Source: an uncultured Oscillospiraceae bacterium (GTDB lineage Bacteria; Bacillota; Clostridia; Oscillospirales; Oscillospiraceae). Taken from it: a DNA stretch of 5,335 nt. The position numbers and the translations under genes were made by a program. Positions 1 through 5,335 of the stretch are shown in pieces. Position 1 is the stretch's first letter; each line of letters begins with the position of its first letter. The notes below the pieces were generated by a model. The model made no database searches and had not been told where the DNA came from. It saw only the letters and a list, made by a program, of their open reading frames with translations. The stretch lies in assembly GCA_958438185.1 (NCBI GenBank), contig CAUBQU010000113.1, positions 1 through 5,335 of the forward strand, given 5' to 3'.

Positions 1-53
1 GAAATTTCCATATTTTGCAAGGTAGTATTACATATTTTTTATCTATTTTCTAT
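1..53. other. AT-rich intergenic end of the window
   Basis: The composition changes sharply here from GC-rich to AT-rich, as expected beyond an operon terminator. No reading frame is visible. A weak extended -10-like sequence, TGTAATACT (minus strand, about 32-24), could belong to a promoter of a gene to the left, but no convincing -35 accompanies it. Confidence 0.3.
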
Positions 54-91
54 AAAAAACGACGCCGTTTCTGTTGCCCGGCATCGTTTTT
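54..91 (-). terminator. Strong intrinsic terminator of the ABC operon
   Basis: Read on the minus strand, AAAAACGATGCCG (91-79) pairs with CGGCGTCGTTTTT (67-55) around an 11-base loop, and the T-run continues to 54. The single non-Watson-Crick position (a83 with c63) is a G-U wobble in the minus-strand RNA but a C-A mismatch in the plus-strand RNA, so the structure is best suited to ending minus-strand transcription. The flanking A/T tracts could still give weaker termination for a plus-strand transcript. It lies about 120 bases after the permease stop. Confidence 0.9.
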
Positions 92-122
92 CGTCTGTCT
101 TCCTCCCCCAGCAGGCAGATGC

Positions 123-156
123 CGCAAGCCCGCAGCGTTTCAATTCCCGGCTTGCG
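123..156 (-). other. Inverted repeat in the 3' untranslated region of the permease
   Basis: CGCAAGCC (123-130) and GGCTTGCG (149-156) form a perfect 8-bp stem with an 18-base loop. It sits between the permease stop and the final terminator, in a stretch where no good reading frame with a ribosome binding site is visible. It may be an mRNA-stabilising structure or the remnant of an older terminator; its role is not known. Confidence 0.4.
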
Positions 157-192
157 CACCCGCCTGAACTGGAGTCTATTTTGAAAGAGCGT

Positions 193-209
193 ACCCTGCT
201 GCGCAGGGT
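193..209 (-). other. Short hairpin at the permease stop codon
   Basis: ACCCTGC (193-199) pairs with GCAGGGT (203-209) around a three-base loop. It begins with the first base of the region that follows the last sense codon and overlaps the stop codon by one base. The bases after it on the minus strand (ACGCTCTTTC) are not a T-tract, so it is unlikely to terminate. Confidence 0.35.
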
Positions 210-2860
210 CACAGCGCTTCGGCGCGCAGGATATCGATGATATTATCCCGCCGCAGCTTGTGCATCGCGTAGAGCATCGTCGCAAATACGACAACGAACA
301 CGCTGACCACCGCGATGGCGACGCTGATCCAGGGGATCGTAAAAGCGATCTCATAGCCAGCCTCCACAGAGCGATAGATCAGCCAGCAGACCGCCGCCGA
401 GACCGGCAAGCCCAAAAGCAGCGATTTGAGCCCATAGCGCAGGCACTCAAAATTCATCATCCGGTACACATCCCGGCGGGACATGCCAACGGACTGCAGC
501 ACCGCCAGCTCCCGCCGCCGCAGGGCGATATTCGTCGAGATCGTGTTAAACACATTGGCCGCCGCGATCAGCGAGATCAGAACGATAAACCCATAGGAGA
601 ACACGTTAACGACCGTGATGACCGCCCGGCGGCCTTCCGCGTCGGCGGCATTGTCATGCACATAAGCTGAGATCTGCTGCTCTGTCAGATAAGCCTGCAG
701 CGCATCATATGCCTGCTTGTGATTGGACGCCTGGAGCAGGAACCGGATCTCGCCCTTTTCCTGCGCCGCGTCTGCGATCTTGTCCCAGGCAGAATAAGGG
801 TAGATCAAATTCAGGCCGTCGAGGATATAATATGGCTGTGCTTCCAAGGCAGCGCCCAGCTGCAGCTGCCGCGTTTCGCTGTTGCCCTCTGCCGGCAGCT
901 CCAGCCAACCATCGTCAGCGTCCTTTTGCTCCCGGGTTCCGTTGTTCACGGCGTCTTCCAGATAGCTCAGCTGCAGTTCGCCCGCTTCATCATAATATGC
1001 GCCGGTGTACGTATACCCTGTGCGCGGATCCGCACGCAGCTGCAGGATCGAATCCGGCAGCGGATCATGCCGCAGCGTCGCATAATTGACGAGCTTGGAT
1101 GAATCCCCAGTCGAATAATACTCCCGCGTATTGTCGTAGACCAACGCCACCGGCTCCGCCGTCTCCGGCACACCGCTCTGCTTCCGCAGCGCCTGGTAGT
1201 CCGCGTCGCGGAGGAAGATAAGATTTGTCTGCAGTACCGGCAGATAGTCAAACAGGTCCTGGTATTCCGGCGACAGGTCCGCCTTCGTCGGCAGCAGCGT
1301 CACCGGCGCACTGGCGCAAAAGACGCCTTCCTGGACGCCTTCCAGCGGCAAGAAGCGCTGCAGCATCTGCTCCGGGTCTCCGGTGTCCTCTTCCGAAAGG
1401 GTGACGGCAATATCATAGCCATCCGGCCGCATCGCGCTGTTTACGCTCTGCTTGAGATACCAGGAAAAGGCCGAAGCCGAGAGAAACAGCACCAGACTCA
1501 TAAACAGAGAGAGGACCGTCGCGCGGTATTTGCGCCGGTTTCGTTTGAAATTCTTCGCCGCCAGCGTCCCGGTGTAGCCGAAGAGCCGCTCTGTCAGCGC
1601 GCTCGTCCGGACCTGCCGAGGGCGGATCTGAATATCCGCCGTCTGGCGCAGCGCCGCGATCGGGCTCAGCCGCATGGCCCGCCGCGCCGGGAGCCAGGCA
1701 GAGATCAACGTCGTGACAAGCCCAATGGCTGCCGCCAGCAGCAGGACCCACGGTGCCAGATGCAGCCGGATCTCCACCATCGGTGCATCGACCCCGATCA
1801 AGCTCTGGAATGTATCGCGCAGGCAGTACAGCGTCACGCCGATCCCAGCGCAGCCGACGGCCAGCCCGATGGGGATCGCAATGCAGCACAGCACCAGCGC
1901 TTCATATAGAACACTGTAACGAATCTGCCGCCGGGTCGCCCCGATGGATTTCAGCAGGCCAAATTGCTTCGTCCGCTCCGCTACAGAGATGGAGAAGGAA
2001 TTATAGATCAGCGCAATGGAGCCAAACATGATCAGCCCCAGCAGGATCGCCATCATCCCATAGAGGACGGCAAGAACGCTCTGATTGCCAGATGCGCCGT
2101 AGTACAGCAGCAGGTTGCTGTTGGGCTTCCACACGTCGCACTCTGTCATACTGTCCAGCAGTTGATATATCTGCCGCGGCTTCTCCACCGTAAACAGCGC
2201 CAGATACGTGCCGTCGCCCGTCCCACCGGTCAGCGCCAGATAGGACGGCGCGTCATACCACTCCAGGGTATAATCCAGCGGCTGAAACAGGCCCACGATC
2301 GTATAGGTGTGCTTTGCCTGCGCCGTAAAGGTCTCGTTTTCCTGCAGCGGAACATCCTGCCAAAGCGTCTGACCGTCCAGCTGGCGAACGCCGGTCTCCA
2401 GCTCCAACGTACTGCCCAGCCGGTACGGCTTTCCATCCGGCTGCAGATAGCTGGTAGGCAGGGCGATTTCATCTTCCGTAGCCGGAAGCCGCCCCTGCTC
2501 CAAATGGACAGCCAGTAAGTCCTGCAGGTTGACCGAAGCCGCCGCTAGGTACAGGTAGGGCCGCTGGGCGTTCAATGCATTGCCCTGCGCGTACCCAATG
2601 CGCGCAAGCGTCGCGACGGATGTCACTTGCTCCTCATTTTCAAGCTTTGCCAGCGCTTCCTTACTGAGGTCTTCGCCAAAGGCGTGATAATTCCCATCCA
2701 CCGCCTGGCTGACCTCCACCATATACTGCTGGCCGCTATAGGCCCCCGCCGCCACCGCAGTCAAGAGGGCGACGGACAGGATGATCCCGATGATCGTGAC
2801 CAGCGTCCGGGAGCGGTTTGCTTTGAGGGACTGCCAGGTAAATTGCCGGAATAGCTTCAT
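209..2860 (-). CDS. FtsX/MacB-type ABC permease, internally duplicated (4+4 helices, two ectodomains)
   Basis: This 883-residue membrane permease is the partner of the ATPase just upstream. By hydrophobicity I see eight helices: about 19-40, 262-286, 318-346, 370-390, 447-468, 749-775, 812-830 and 845-866. Each half is helix, ectodomain, then three helices. Ectodomain 1 (about 41-260) is MacB-PCD-like, with GRLPATEDEIAL near 123-134 and YTIVGLF near 186-192. Ectodomain 2 (about 469-747) is larger and not one I recognise. Each half carries the FtsX coupling-helix signature: ERTKQFGLLKSIGATRRQI (295-313) and RRRELAVLQSVGMSRRDV (781-798), each with a cytoplasmic P- or I-I-x-x-L-R tail. The N-terminal helices also look alike (LKANRSRTLVTIIG and FKRNRRKYRATVLS), so the protein is probably a fused duplication. 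GAGGTG (2874-2869) lies eight bases before the ATG, inside the ATPase gene. An export or envelope-stress role is inferred; it is not the 10-helix BceB layout. The substrate is unknown. Confidence 0.94.
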   Translation of the reverse strand: MKLFRQFTWQSLKANRSRTLVTIIGIILSVALLTAVAAGAYSGQQYMVEVSQAVDGNYHAFGEDLSKEALAKLENEEQVTSVATLARIGYAQGNALNAQRPYLYLAAASVNLQDLLAVHLEQGRLPATEDEIALPTSYLQPDGKPYRLGSTLELETGVRQLDGQTLWQDVPLQENETFTAQAKHTYTIVGLFQPLDYTLEWYDAPSYLALTGGTGDGTYLALFTVEKPRQIYQLLDSMTECDVWKPNSNLLLYYGASGNQSVLAVLYGMMAILLGLIMFGSIALIYNSFSISVAERTKQFGLLKSIGATRRQIRYSVLYEALVLCCIAIPIGLAVGCAGIGVTLYCLRDTFQSLIGVDAPMVEIRLHLAPWVLLLAAAIGLVTTLISAWLPARRAMRLSPIAALRQTADIQIRPRQVRTSALTERLFGYTGTLAAKNFKRNRRKYRATVLSLFMSLVLFLSASAFSWYLKQSVNSAMRPDGYDIAVTLSEEDTGDPEQMLQRFLPLEGVQEGVFCASAPVTLLPTKADLSPEYQDLFDYLPVLQTNLIFLRDADYQALRKQSGVPETAEPVALVYDNTREYYSTGDSSKLVNYATLRHDPLPDSILQLRADPRTGYTYTGAYYDEAGELQLSYLEDAVNNGTREQKDADDGWLELPAEGNSETRQLQLGAALEAQPYYILDGLNLIYPYSAWDKIADAAQEKGEIRFLLQASNHKQAYDALQAYLTEQQISAYVHDNAADAEGRRAVITVVNVFSYGFIVLISLIAAANVFNTISTNIALRRRELAVLQSVGMSRRDVYRMMNFECLRYGLKSLLLGLPVSAAVCWLIYRSVEAGYEIAFTIPWISVAIAVVSVFVVVFATMLYAMHKLRRDNIIDILRAEAL

Positions 2861-3540
2861 TTCCGCAGCACCTCGTCTCTCGTGATCCGGCCATCTTCAA
2901 TGGCGATGATGCGGTCTGCCTGCAGCGCGATATTCTCATCGTGAGTGATGATGATCAGCGTCTGCCCATACTTCTGGTTCGAAAGACGCAGCAGCTCGAC
3001 GATCTCCTGGCTGTTCTTAGAATCCAGATTGCCGGTCGGCTCATCGGCTAGCATCACAGCTGGCGTATTCATCAGCGCCCGGCCAATGGAAACGCGCTGC
3101 TGCTGCCCGCCGGAGAGCTGGTTCGGCAGATGCCGCTCCCGGCCCCGGAGCCCCAGGATCTCCACCATCTCCGCCAAGCGCTGGGGGTTGACCTTCCGGC
3201 CGTCCATCCGCAGCGGCAGCGTCATATTCTCCGTCACATTCAAAACAGGGATCAGATTGTAAAACTGATAAACCAGCCCCACCTGCCGGCGGCGAAAAAT
3301 CGCAAGCTGCTCCTCATTCTGAGCGTAGACGTCCTGCCCATCGACCCAAACCGTGCCGCTGGTCGGCCGGTCCACCCCGCCGAGGATATGCAAGAGCGTC
3401 GATTTGCCCGACCCACTGGGGCCAATGATCGCTAAAAACTGCCCCTTCGGAACAGAAAAGCTGACATCATCCAGCGCCCGCACTTCATTTTCTCCGCTTC
3501 CATATACTTTTGTCAGATGTTCGATCCGTAATAATTCCAT
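2857..3540 (-). CDS. ABC transporter ATP-binding protein, MacB/LolD-like
   Basis: This 227-residue cytoplasmic nucleotide-binding subunit should dimerise and drive the permease encoded directly downstream. All ABC motifs are intact: Walker A GPSGSGKST (40-48), Q-loop Q92 in VGLVYQFYNL, signature LSGGQ (142-146), Walker B VMLADE (162-167) with catalytic E167, D-loop NLD (171-173) and H-loop H200 in IITHDENIA. Length and motif spacing fit the MacB/LolD/FtsE class, whose members partner FtsX-type permeases and often work by mechanotransmission rather than by moving substrate through a channel. The start is supported by GAGG six bases upstream (3550-3547) and by the standard N-terminus MELLRIEHLTKVYG. 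The stop overlaps the permease start by ATGA. A candidate promoter and operator precede the gene, separated from the kinase by a terminator, so the ABC pair may be its own transcription unit. Substrate cannot be read from this subunit. Confidence 0.97.
   Translation of the reverse strand: MELLRIEHLTKVYGSGENEVRALDDVSFSVPKGQFLAIIGPSGSGKSTLLHILGGVDRPTSGTVWVDGQDVYAQNEEQLAIFRRRQVGLVYQFYNLIPVLNVTENMTLPLRMDGRKVNPQRLAEMVEILGLRGRERHLPNQLSGGQQQRVSIGRALMNTPAVMLADEPTGNLDSKNSQEIVELLRLSNQKYGQTLIIITHDENIALQADRIIAIEDGRITRDEVLRK
2869..2874 (-). promoter_or_regulatory. Ribosome binding site of the permease, inside the ATPase gene
   Basis: GAGGTG on the minus strand lies eight bases before the permease ATG and within the last codons of the ATPase. 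Together with the ATGA overlap this indicates coupled translation and fixes the permease start. Confidence 0.8.
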
Positions 3541-3568
3541 ACTTAGCCTCGCTTTCTCGTAGGATCAT
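3485..3568 (-). CDS. Possible 27-codon upstream ORF overlapping the ATPase start
   Basis: An ATG at 3568 is preceded by AAAGAGG with six bases between GAGG (3578-3575) and the start. This spacing equals that of the ATPase itself, and the match to the Shine-Dalgarno consensus is slightly longer. The frame reads MILRESEAKYGIITDRTSDK and continues to a TGA at 3487-3485, inside the ATPase gene and out of frame with it. The peptide has no recognisable domain. If translated, it would cover the ATPase ribosome binding site and could repress or couple translation. A transcript starting near 3575 would lose its ribosome binding site, so only readthrough RNA might translate it. It may well be chance; confidence is low. 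Confidence 0.25.
   Translation of the reverse strand: MILRESEAKYGIITDRTSDKSIWKRRK
3547..3550 (-). promoter_or_regulatory. Ribosome binding site of the ABC ATPase
   Basis: GAGG on the minus strand, six bases before the ATG at 3540, supports the chosen ATPase start. It lies inside the possible upstream ORF described at 3485-3568. Confidence 0.75.
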
Positions 3569-3581
3569 CTTCTTCCTCTTT

Positions 3582-3635
3582 AGTATAAAGAAAATCACCG
3601 CCCCATGCGTGACGGGGCGGTGACAATTACGTCAC
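3582..3635 (-). promoter_or_regulatory. Candidate regulator-dependent promoter and operator of the ABC operon
   Basis: On the minus strand, TATACT (3587-3582) is a good -10 hexamer, but nothing like TTGACA lies 16-18 bases upstream, as at activator-dependent promoters. Upstream, TTGTCAC-CGCC-CCGTCAC (3626-3609) is a 7-4-7 direct repeat with an 11-bp period, the spacing used by OmpR/PhoB-family regulators. It resembles the E. coli pho box, consensus CTGTCAT repeated every 11 bp. The downstream copy would end near the -35 position. A third, inverted copy GTGAC (3635-3631) lies another 11 bp upstream. The implied start site is near 3575, giving a leader of about 35 bases. The pattern is visible in the sequence; its function is inferred, and part of the repeat coincides with the terminator stem. 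Confidence 0.45.
3588..3623 (-). terminator. Intrinsic terminator after the histidine kinase gene
   Basis: A perfect 10-bp stem (TCACCGCCCC at 3595-3604 with GGGGCGGTGA at 3614-3623) closes a nine-base loop. On the minus strand it is followed directly by TTTTCTT, which makes a rho-independent terminator about 45 bases after the kinase stop. It should separate the two-component genes from the ABC genes, at least partly. The T-tract is interrupted by a C, so some readthrough is plausible. On the plus strand the stem is followed by CAATTAC, so it should work only for minus-strand transcription. Confidence 0.85.
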
Positions 3636-3646
3636 AAAGTGCGATA

Positions 3647-3662
3647 CTGCGCTGCTGCGCAG
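3647..3662 (-). other. Short hairpin just after the kinase stop codon
   Basis: CTGCGC (3647-3652) pairs with GCGCAG (3657-3662) around a four-base loop, five bases after the kinase stop. No T-tract follows on either strand, so it is not a terminator by itself. It might stabilise the 3' end of the two-component mRNA, or be chance in GC-rich DNA. Confidence 0.35.
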
Positions 3663-3666
3663 CCGA

Positions 3667-4671
3667 TCATACCACGCTGTGATAAAACCGGACAGTAAAC
3701 AGCGCACCGCCTTCCGGCGCGTTTTGCGCGCGTATGGTCCCATTCTGGGCGGAAATAATGCGCTGTGCCAGGGCAAGGCCAATGCCAAAGCTGTTGGCCG
3801 CCGCATTTTGCCCCTTATAAAACCGCTCAAACAAGTGCGGCAGATCATCCGGCGCAAAGCCCGGGCCGGTATCCTGCAGGCGGAGCTGTGTGTAAAGCGG
3901 CGTCTGCGAGATCGCCACCTGGATCTTGCCGCCTTGCGGCACATGCTCCATGCAGTTCTTTAGGATATTCCCCAGCGCCTCAGCAGACCAAGCGCCGTCG
4001 CCGGTATAGCTGCCGGAACCCGTGACCTGCAGCGTGATCTCCCGGATCTCCAGCGCGATCTCCAGGGGCTCCGCCGCTTGCCGCAGGACCTGCACCGCAT
4101 CCAGCGCGTCACACCGAAAATAGGCTGTCCCCGCATCAATTTTTGCCAGCTTCAAAAGCGCGTCCACCAGCCAATCAATGCGCTGCAGCAATTGATTGAG
4201 CTGCTGCTGCAGCTCCCGCTGCCGGACCGGGTCCGCCCCGACTTCCGGCAGCATCGCGGCAATTAGATTCAGGCTCGTCATCGGCGTGCGCAGCTGATGG
4301 GAAATATCCGCAATGGAGTCCCGCAGGAAGGCCTTGTCCTCCTGGTCGCGCGCACTGCTCTGCCGCAGCCGGATGAGCAGTTTTTGCAGCTGCGTCTGCA
4401 AAATGGCAAGCTCTCCCTCCTGGCAGGCGGAAAGAAGCGCGCCGTCCCGCCCATAAAGGGCCTGGTCAATGCATTGGCTCAGCGCTTCCATTTGGCGGTC
4501 CCGCCGCAGGCTCGTCACCAAATTATACAACAAGAAGAACAGGCAGACTGCCAGGACCAGCAACCCGCAAGCCAGCCCCACCACAAAGCCAACCGCGCAG
4601 GCGATCGCGCTCACCACCAAAAGCAGCAGCGCACGCCGCCGAAATTCCGTGTTCTGCAGCAGCTGACTCAT
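3667..4671 (-). CDS. Sensor histidine kinase, membrane-hairpin type without an extracellular sensor domain
   Basis: This 334-residue membrane histidine kinase should phosphorylate the regulator encoded just upstream. Residues about 14-31 and 32-52 form two hydrophobic helices with almost no loop between them, and no HAMP or PAS domain is evident. A short cytoplasmic coiled-coil-like linker (about 55-115, with GELAILQTQLQKL) leads to the DHp helix. Its H-box is DISHQLRTP, with phospho-acceptor H125. The ATPase domain has an N-box around E231-N239, G1 at D267-T-G-P-G, an F-box LFERFYKG (280-287) and G2 FGIGLALA (295-302), so it looks catalytically intact. This layout matches the so-called intramembrane-sensing kinases of Firmicutes, often encoded beside ABC exporters. 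Three cysteines (25, 35, 43) lie in or near the membrane hairpin. The start overlaps the regulator's stop (ATGA), with only a weak GGA upstream, so translation probably depends on coupling. The ligand is unknown. Confidence 0.95.
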   Translation of the reverse strand: MSQLLQNTEFRRRALLLLVVSAIACAVGFVVGLACGLLVLAVCLFFLLYNLVTSLRRDRQMEALSQCIDQALYGRDGALLSACQEGELAILQTQLQKLLIRLRQSSARDQEDKAFLRDSIADISHQLRTPMTSLNLIAAMLPEVGADPVRQRELQQQLNQLLQRIDWLVDALLKLAKIDAGTAYFRCDALDAVQVLRQAAEPLEIALEIREITLQVTGSGSYTGDGAWSAEALGNILKNCMEHVPQGGKIQVAISQTPLYTQLRLQDTGPGFAPDDLPHLFERFYKGQNAAANSFGIGLALAQRIISAQNGTIRAQNAPEGGALFTVRFYHSVV

Positions 4672-5330
4672 AACATCCGATATCCCGCGCCGCGGACCGT
4701 TACAATATACCGGGGGTCCTGCGGATTATCCTCAATTTTTTCCCGCAGACGCTTGATATAAACCGTCAGCGTGTTGTCATTGACAAATTCCCCTGCCGCG
4801 TCCCAGATCTCTTCGAGAAGGCGGCTCCGGCTCAGGGTCTGCCCCCGGTTCGTCGCCAGGGCAGCCAGGAGCCGATATTCCAACGTAGAAAGGAACAGGT
4901 CCTGCCCCTTTTTTAAGGCGCGGCCCTTGACCAGATCCAATGTGAGGTCACCGCAGGTGATCTGCCGCGCGCCGCCGGAACGGCGCAGCACACTGCGGAT
5001 CCGCGAGACAAGCTCCCGTGGCCGGAAGGGCTTTGCGACATAATCGTCCGCCCCCATATCCAGCCCCGCAACGACGCTGTATTCATCGCCGGAAGCCGTC
5101 AGGAAGATCACCGGCAGATTTTTGTCCTTCGCAGCAGAGCAGACTGCAAAGCCGTTGCCATCCGCCAGAGAAATATCCACCAGCAAAAGGTCCGCAGCAT
5201 CCTGTGCCAATAGCTCCAGCGCGCCTTGCTGGCCCGCCGCATGGCACACAGAAAACCCCTCCTGCTGCAAAAATGCCCGCAGCATCTGCACAATATCCGG
5301 GTCGTCCTCCACCAAACAAATCCGCTCCAT
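4668..5330 (-). CDS. OmpR/PhoB-family response regulator
   Basis: This is a 220-residue DNA-binding response regulator, the cytoplasmic output half of a two-component system. The receiver domain spans about residues 1-117. It shows the acidic cluster E8-D9-D10, the phospho-acceptor D52 in LLLVDISLADGNG, the switch residues T78 and Y97, and K100 in the K-P-F motif. A winged-helix domain follows from about residue 123 to the end, with the recognition region around N184-K198 and the terminal wing motif V-R-G-A-G-Y. All key residues are present and the length is normal for the family. The gene overlaps the kinase start by ATGA, so the two should be translationally coupled and form a cognate pair. 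The ATG used gives the full beta-1 strand (MERICLVEDD); its ribosome binding site lies outside the window. One oddity is an in-phase A-AAA-AAG heptamer at codons 139-141, between the two domains' cores. The family call is certain; the target, probably the ABC operon downstream, is inferred. Confidence 0.96.
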   Translation of the reverse strand: MERICLVEDDPDIVQMLRAFLQQEGFSVCHAAGQQGALELLAQDAADLLLVDISLADGNGFAVCSAAKDKNLPVIFLTASGDEYSVVAGLDMGADDYVAKPFRPRELVSRIRSVLRRSGGARQITCGDLTLDLVKGRALKKGQDLFLSTLEYRLLAALATNRGQTLSRSRLLEEIWDAAGEFVNDNTLTVYIKRLREKIEDNPQDPRYIVTVRGAGYRML

Positions 5331-5335
5331 AAGCC

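Noticed and set aside
43..354. A 103-codon open frame on the minus strand running across the permease stop into the terminator.
   Set aside because: Most of it is out-of-frame reading of the permease C-terminus, it is arginine/cysteine/serine-rich as such shadows are, and it ends inside the terminator hairpin. No ribosome binding site or domain supports it.
1964..2518. A 184-codon open frame on the plus strand, the longest on that strand.
   Set aside because: It lies wholly opposite the permease ectodomain 1 and early helices, has the glutamine/arginine-rich composition of an antisense shadow, and shows no recognisable motif. The permease frame has clear family motifs throughout.
209..2860. 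Possibility that the permease is two genes fused by a sequencing error.
   Set aside because: The frame is continuous with a sensible cytoplasmic linker (about 391-445) between halves, and fused duplicated FtsX permeases of this length are common in Clostridia.
209..3540. Naming the transporter BceAB, VraFG or similar and assigning bacitracin or peptide resistance.
   Set aside because: The permease has eight helices in a 4+4 duplication with two ectodomains and 883 residues, whereas BceB-type permeases have about ten helices, one ectodomain and roughly 650 residues. The operon layout alone does not justify the name or substrate.
4297..4761. A 154-codon open frame on the plus strand opposite the kinase start.
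   Set aside because: It is antisense to the kinase membrane hairpin and H-box region, which are conserved, and its own product has no plausible domain.
1..5335. Mobile elements, CRISPR arrays, tRNA or riboswitch structures.
   Set aside because: No transposase motif, no regularly spaced repeat series, no tRNA-like cloverleaf and no recognisable riboswitch core were seen. The abundant CTGCAG strings are explained by Leu-Gln and similar codons in GC-rich genes.

Overview
The window holds four complete protein genes, all on the minus strand and all with one theme: a two-component system followed by an ABC transporter. In order of transcription (right to left) they are an OmpR/PhoB-family response regulator (5330-4668), its partner histidine kinase (4671-3667), an ABC ATPase (3540-2857) and a large FtsX/MacB-type permease (2860-209). 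The response regulator starts only five bases from the right edge, so its promoter and ribosome binding site lie outside. No tRNA, rRNA, mobile element, CRISPR array or plus-strand gene is supported.

The sequence suggests a G+C-rich member of the Firmicutes (Clostridia, perhaps Oscillospiraceae). The reasons are GAGG-type ribosome binding sites, AT-rich intergenic DNA against GC-rich genes, intrinsic terminators, and protein motifs typical of clostridial modules of this kind. Examples are DISHQLRTP in the kinase, and GRLPATEDEIAL and the ERTKQFGLLKSIGATRRQI stretch in the permease. The taxon is an inference.

Region by region: 1-53 is AT-rich and non-coding. Positions 54-91 hold a strong intrinsic terminator that ends the ABC unit. 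Positions 92-208 are a structured 3' untranslated region. Positions 209-3540 encode permease and ATPase, joined by an ATGA start/stop overlap. The 126-base gap 3541-3666 is dense: a terminator for the two-component genes, a possible -10 element inside its T-tract, three GTGAC/GTCAC half-sites exactly 11 bp apart, and a possible 27-codon upstream ORF that overlaps the ATPase start out of frame. Positions 3667-5330 encode kinase and regulator, also joined by an ATGA overlap.

How the parts probably work together (inference): the kinase has a two-helix membrane hairpin with almost no extracellular part, so it is unlikely to bind a ligand outside the cell by itself. It may read a state of the membrane or of the permease. 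The permease carries two large acidic ectodomains. The phosphorylated regulator would then activate the ABC promoter in the 3541-3666 gap. Functionally this resembles peptide-antibiotic sensing and detoxification modules. However, the permease is a duplicated 4+4-helix protein, not the 10-helix BceB type, so the substrate is unknown.
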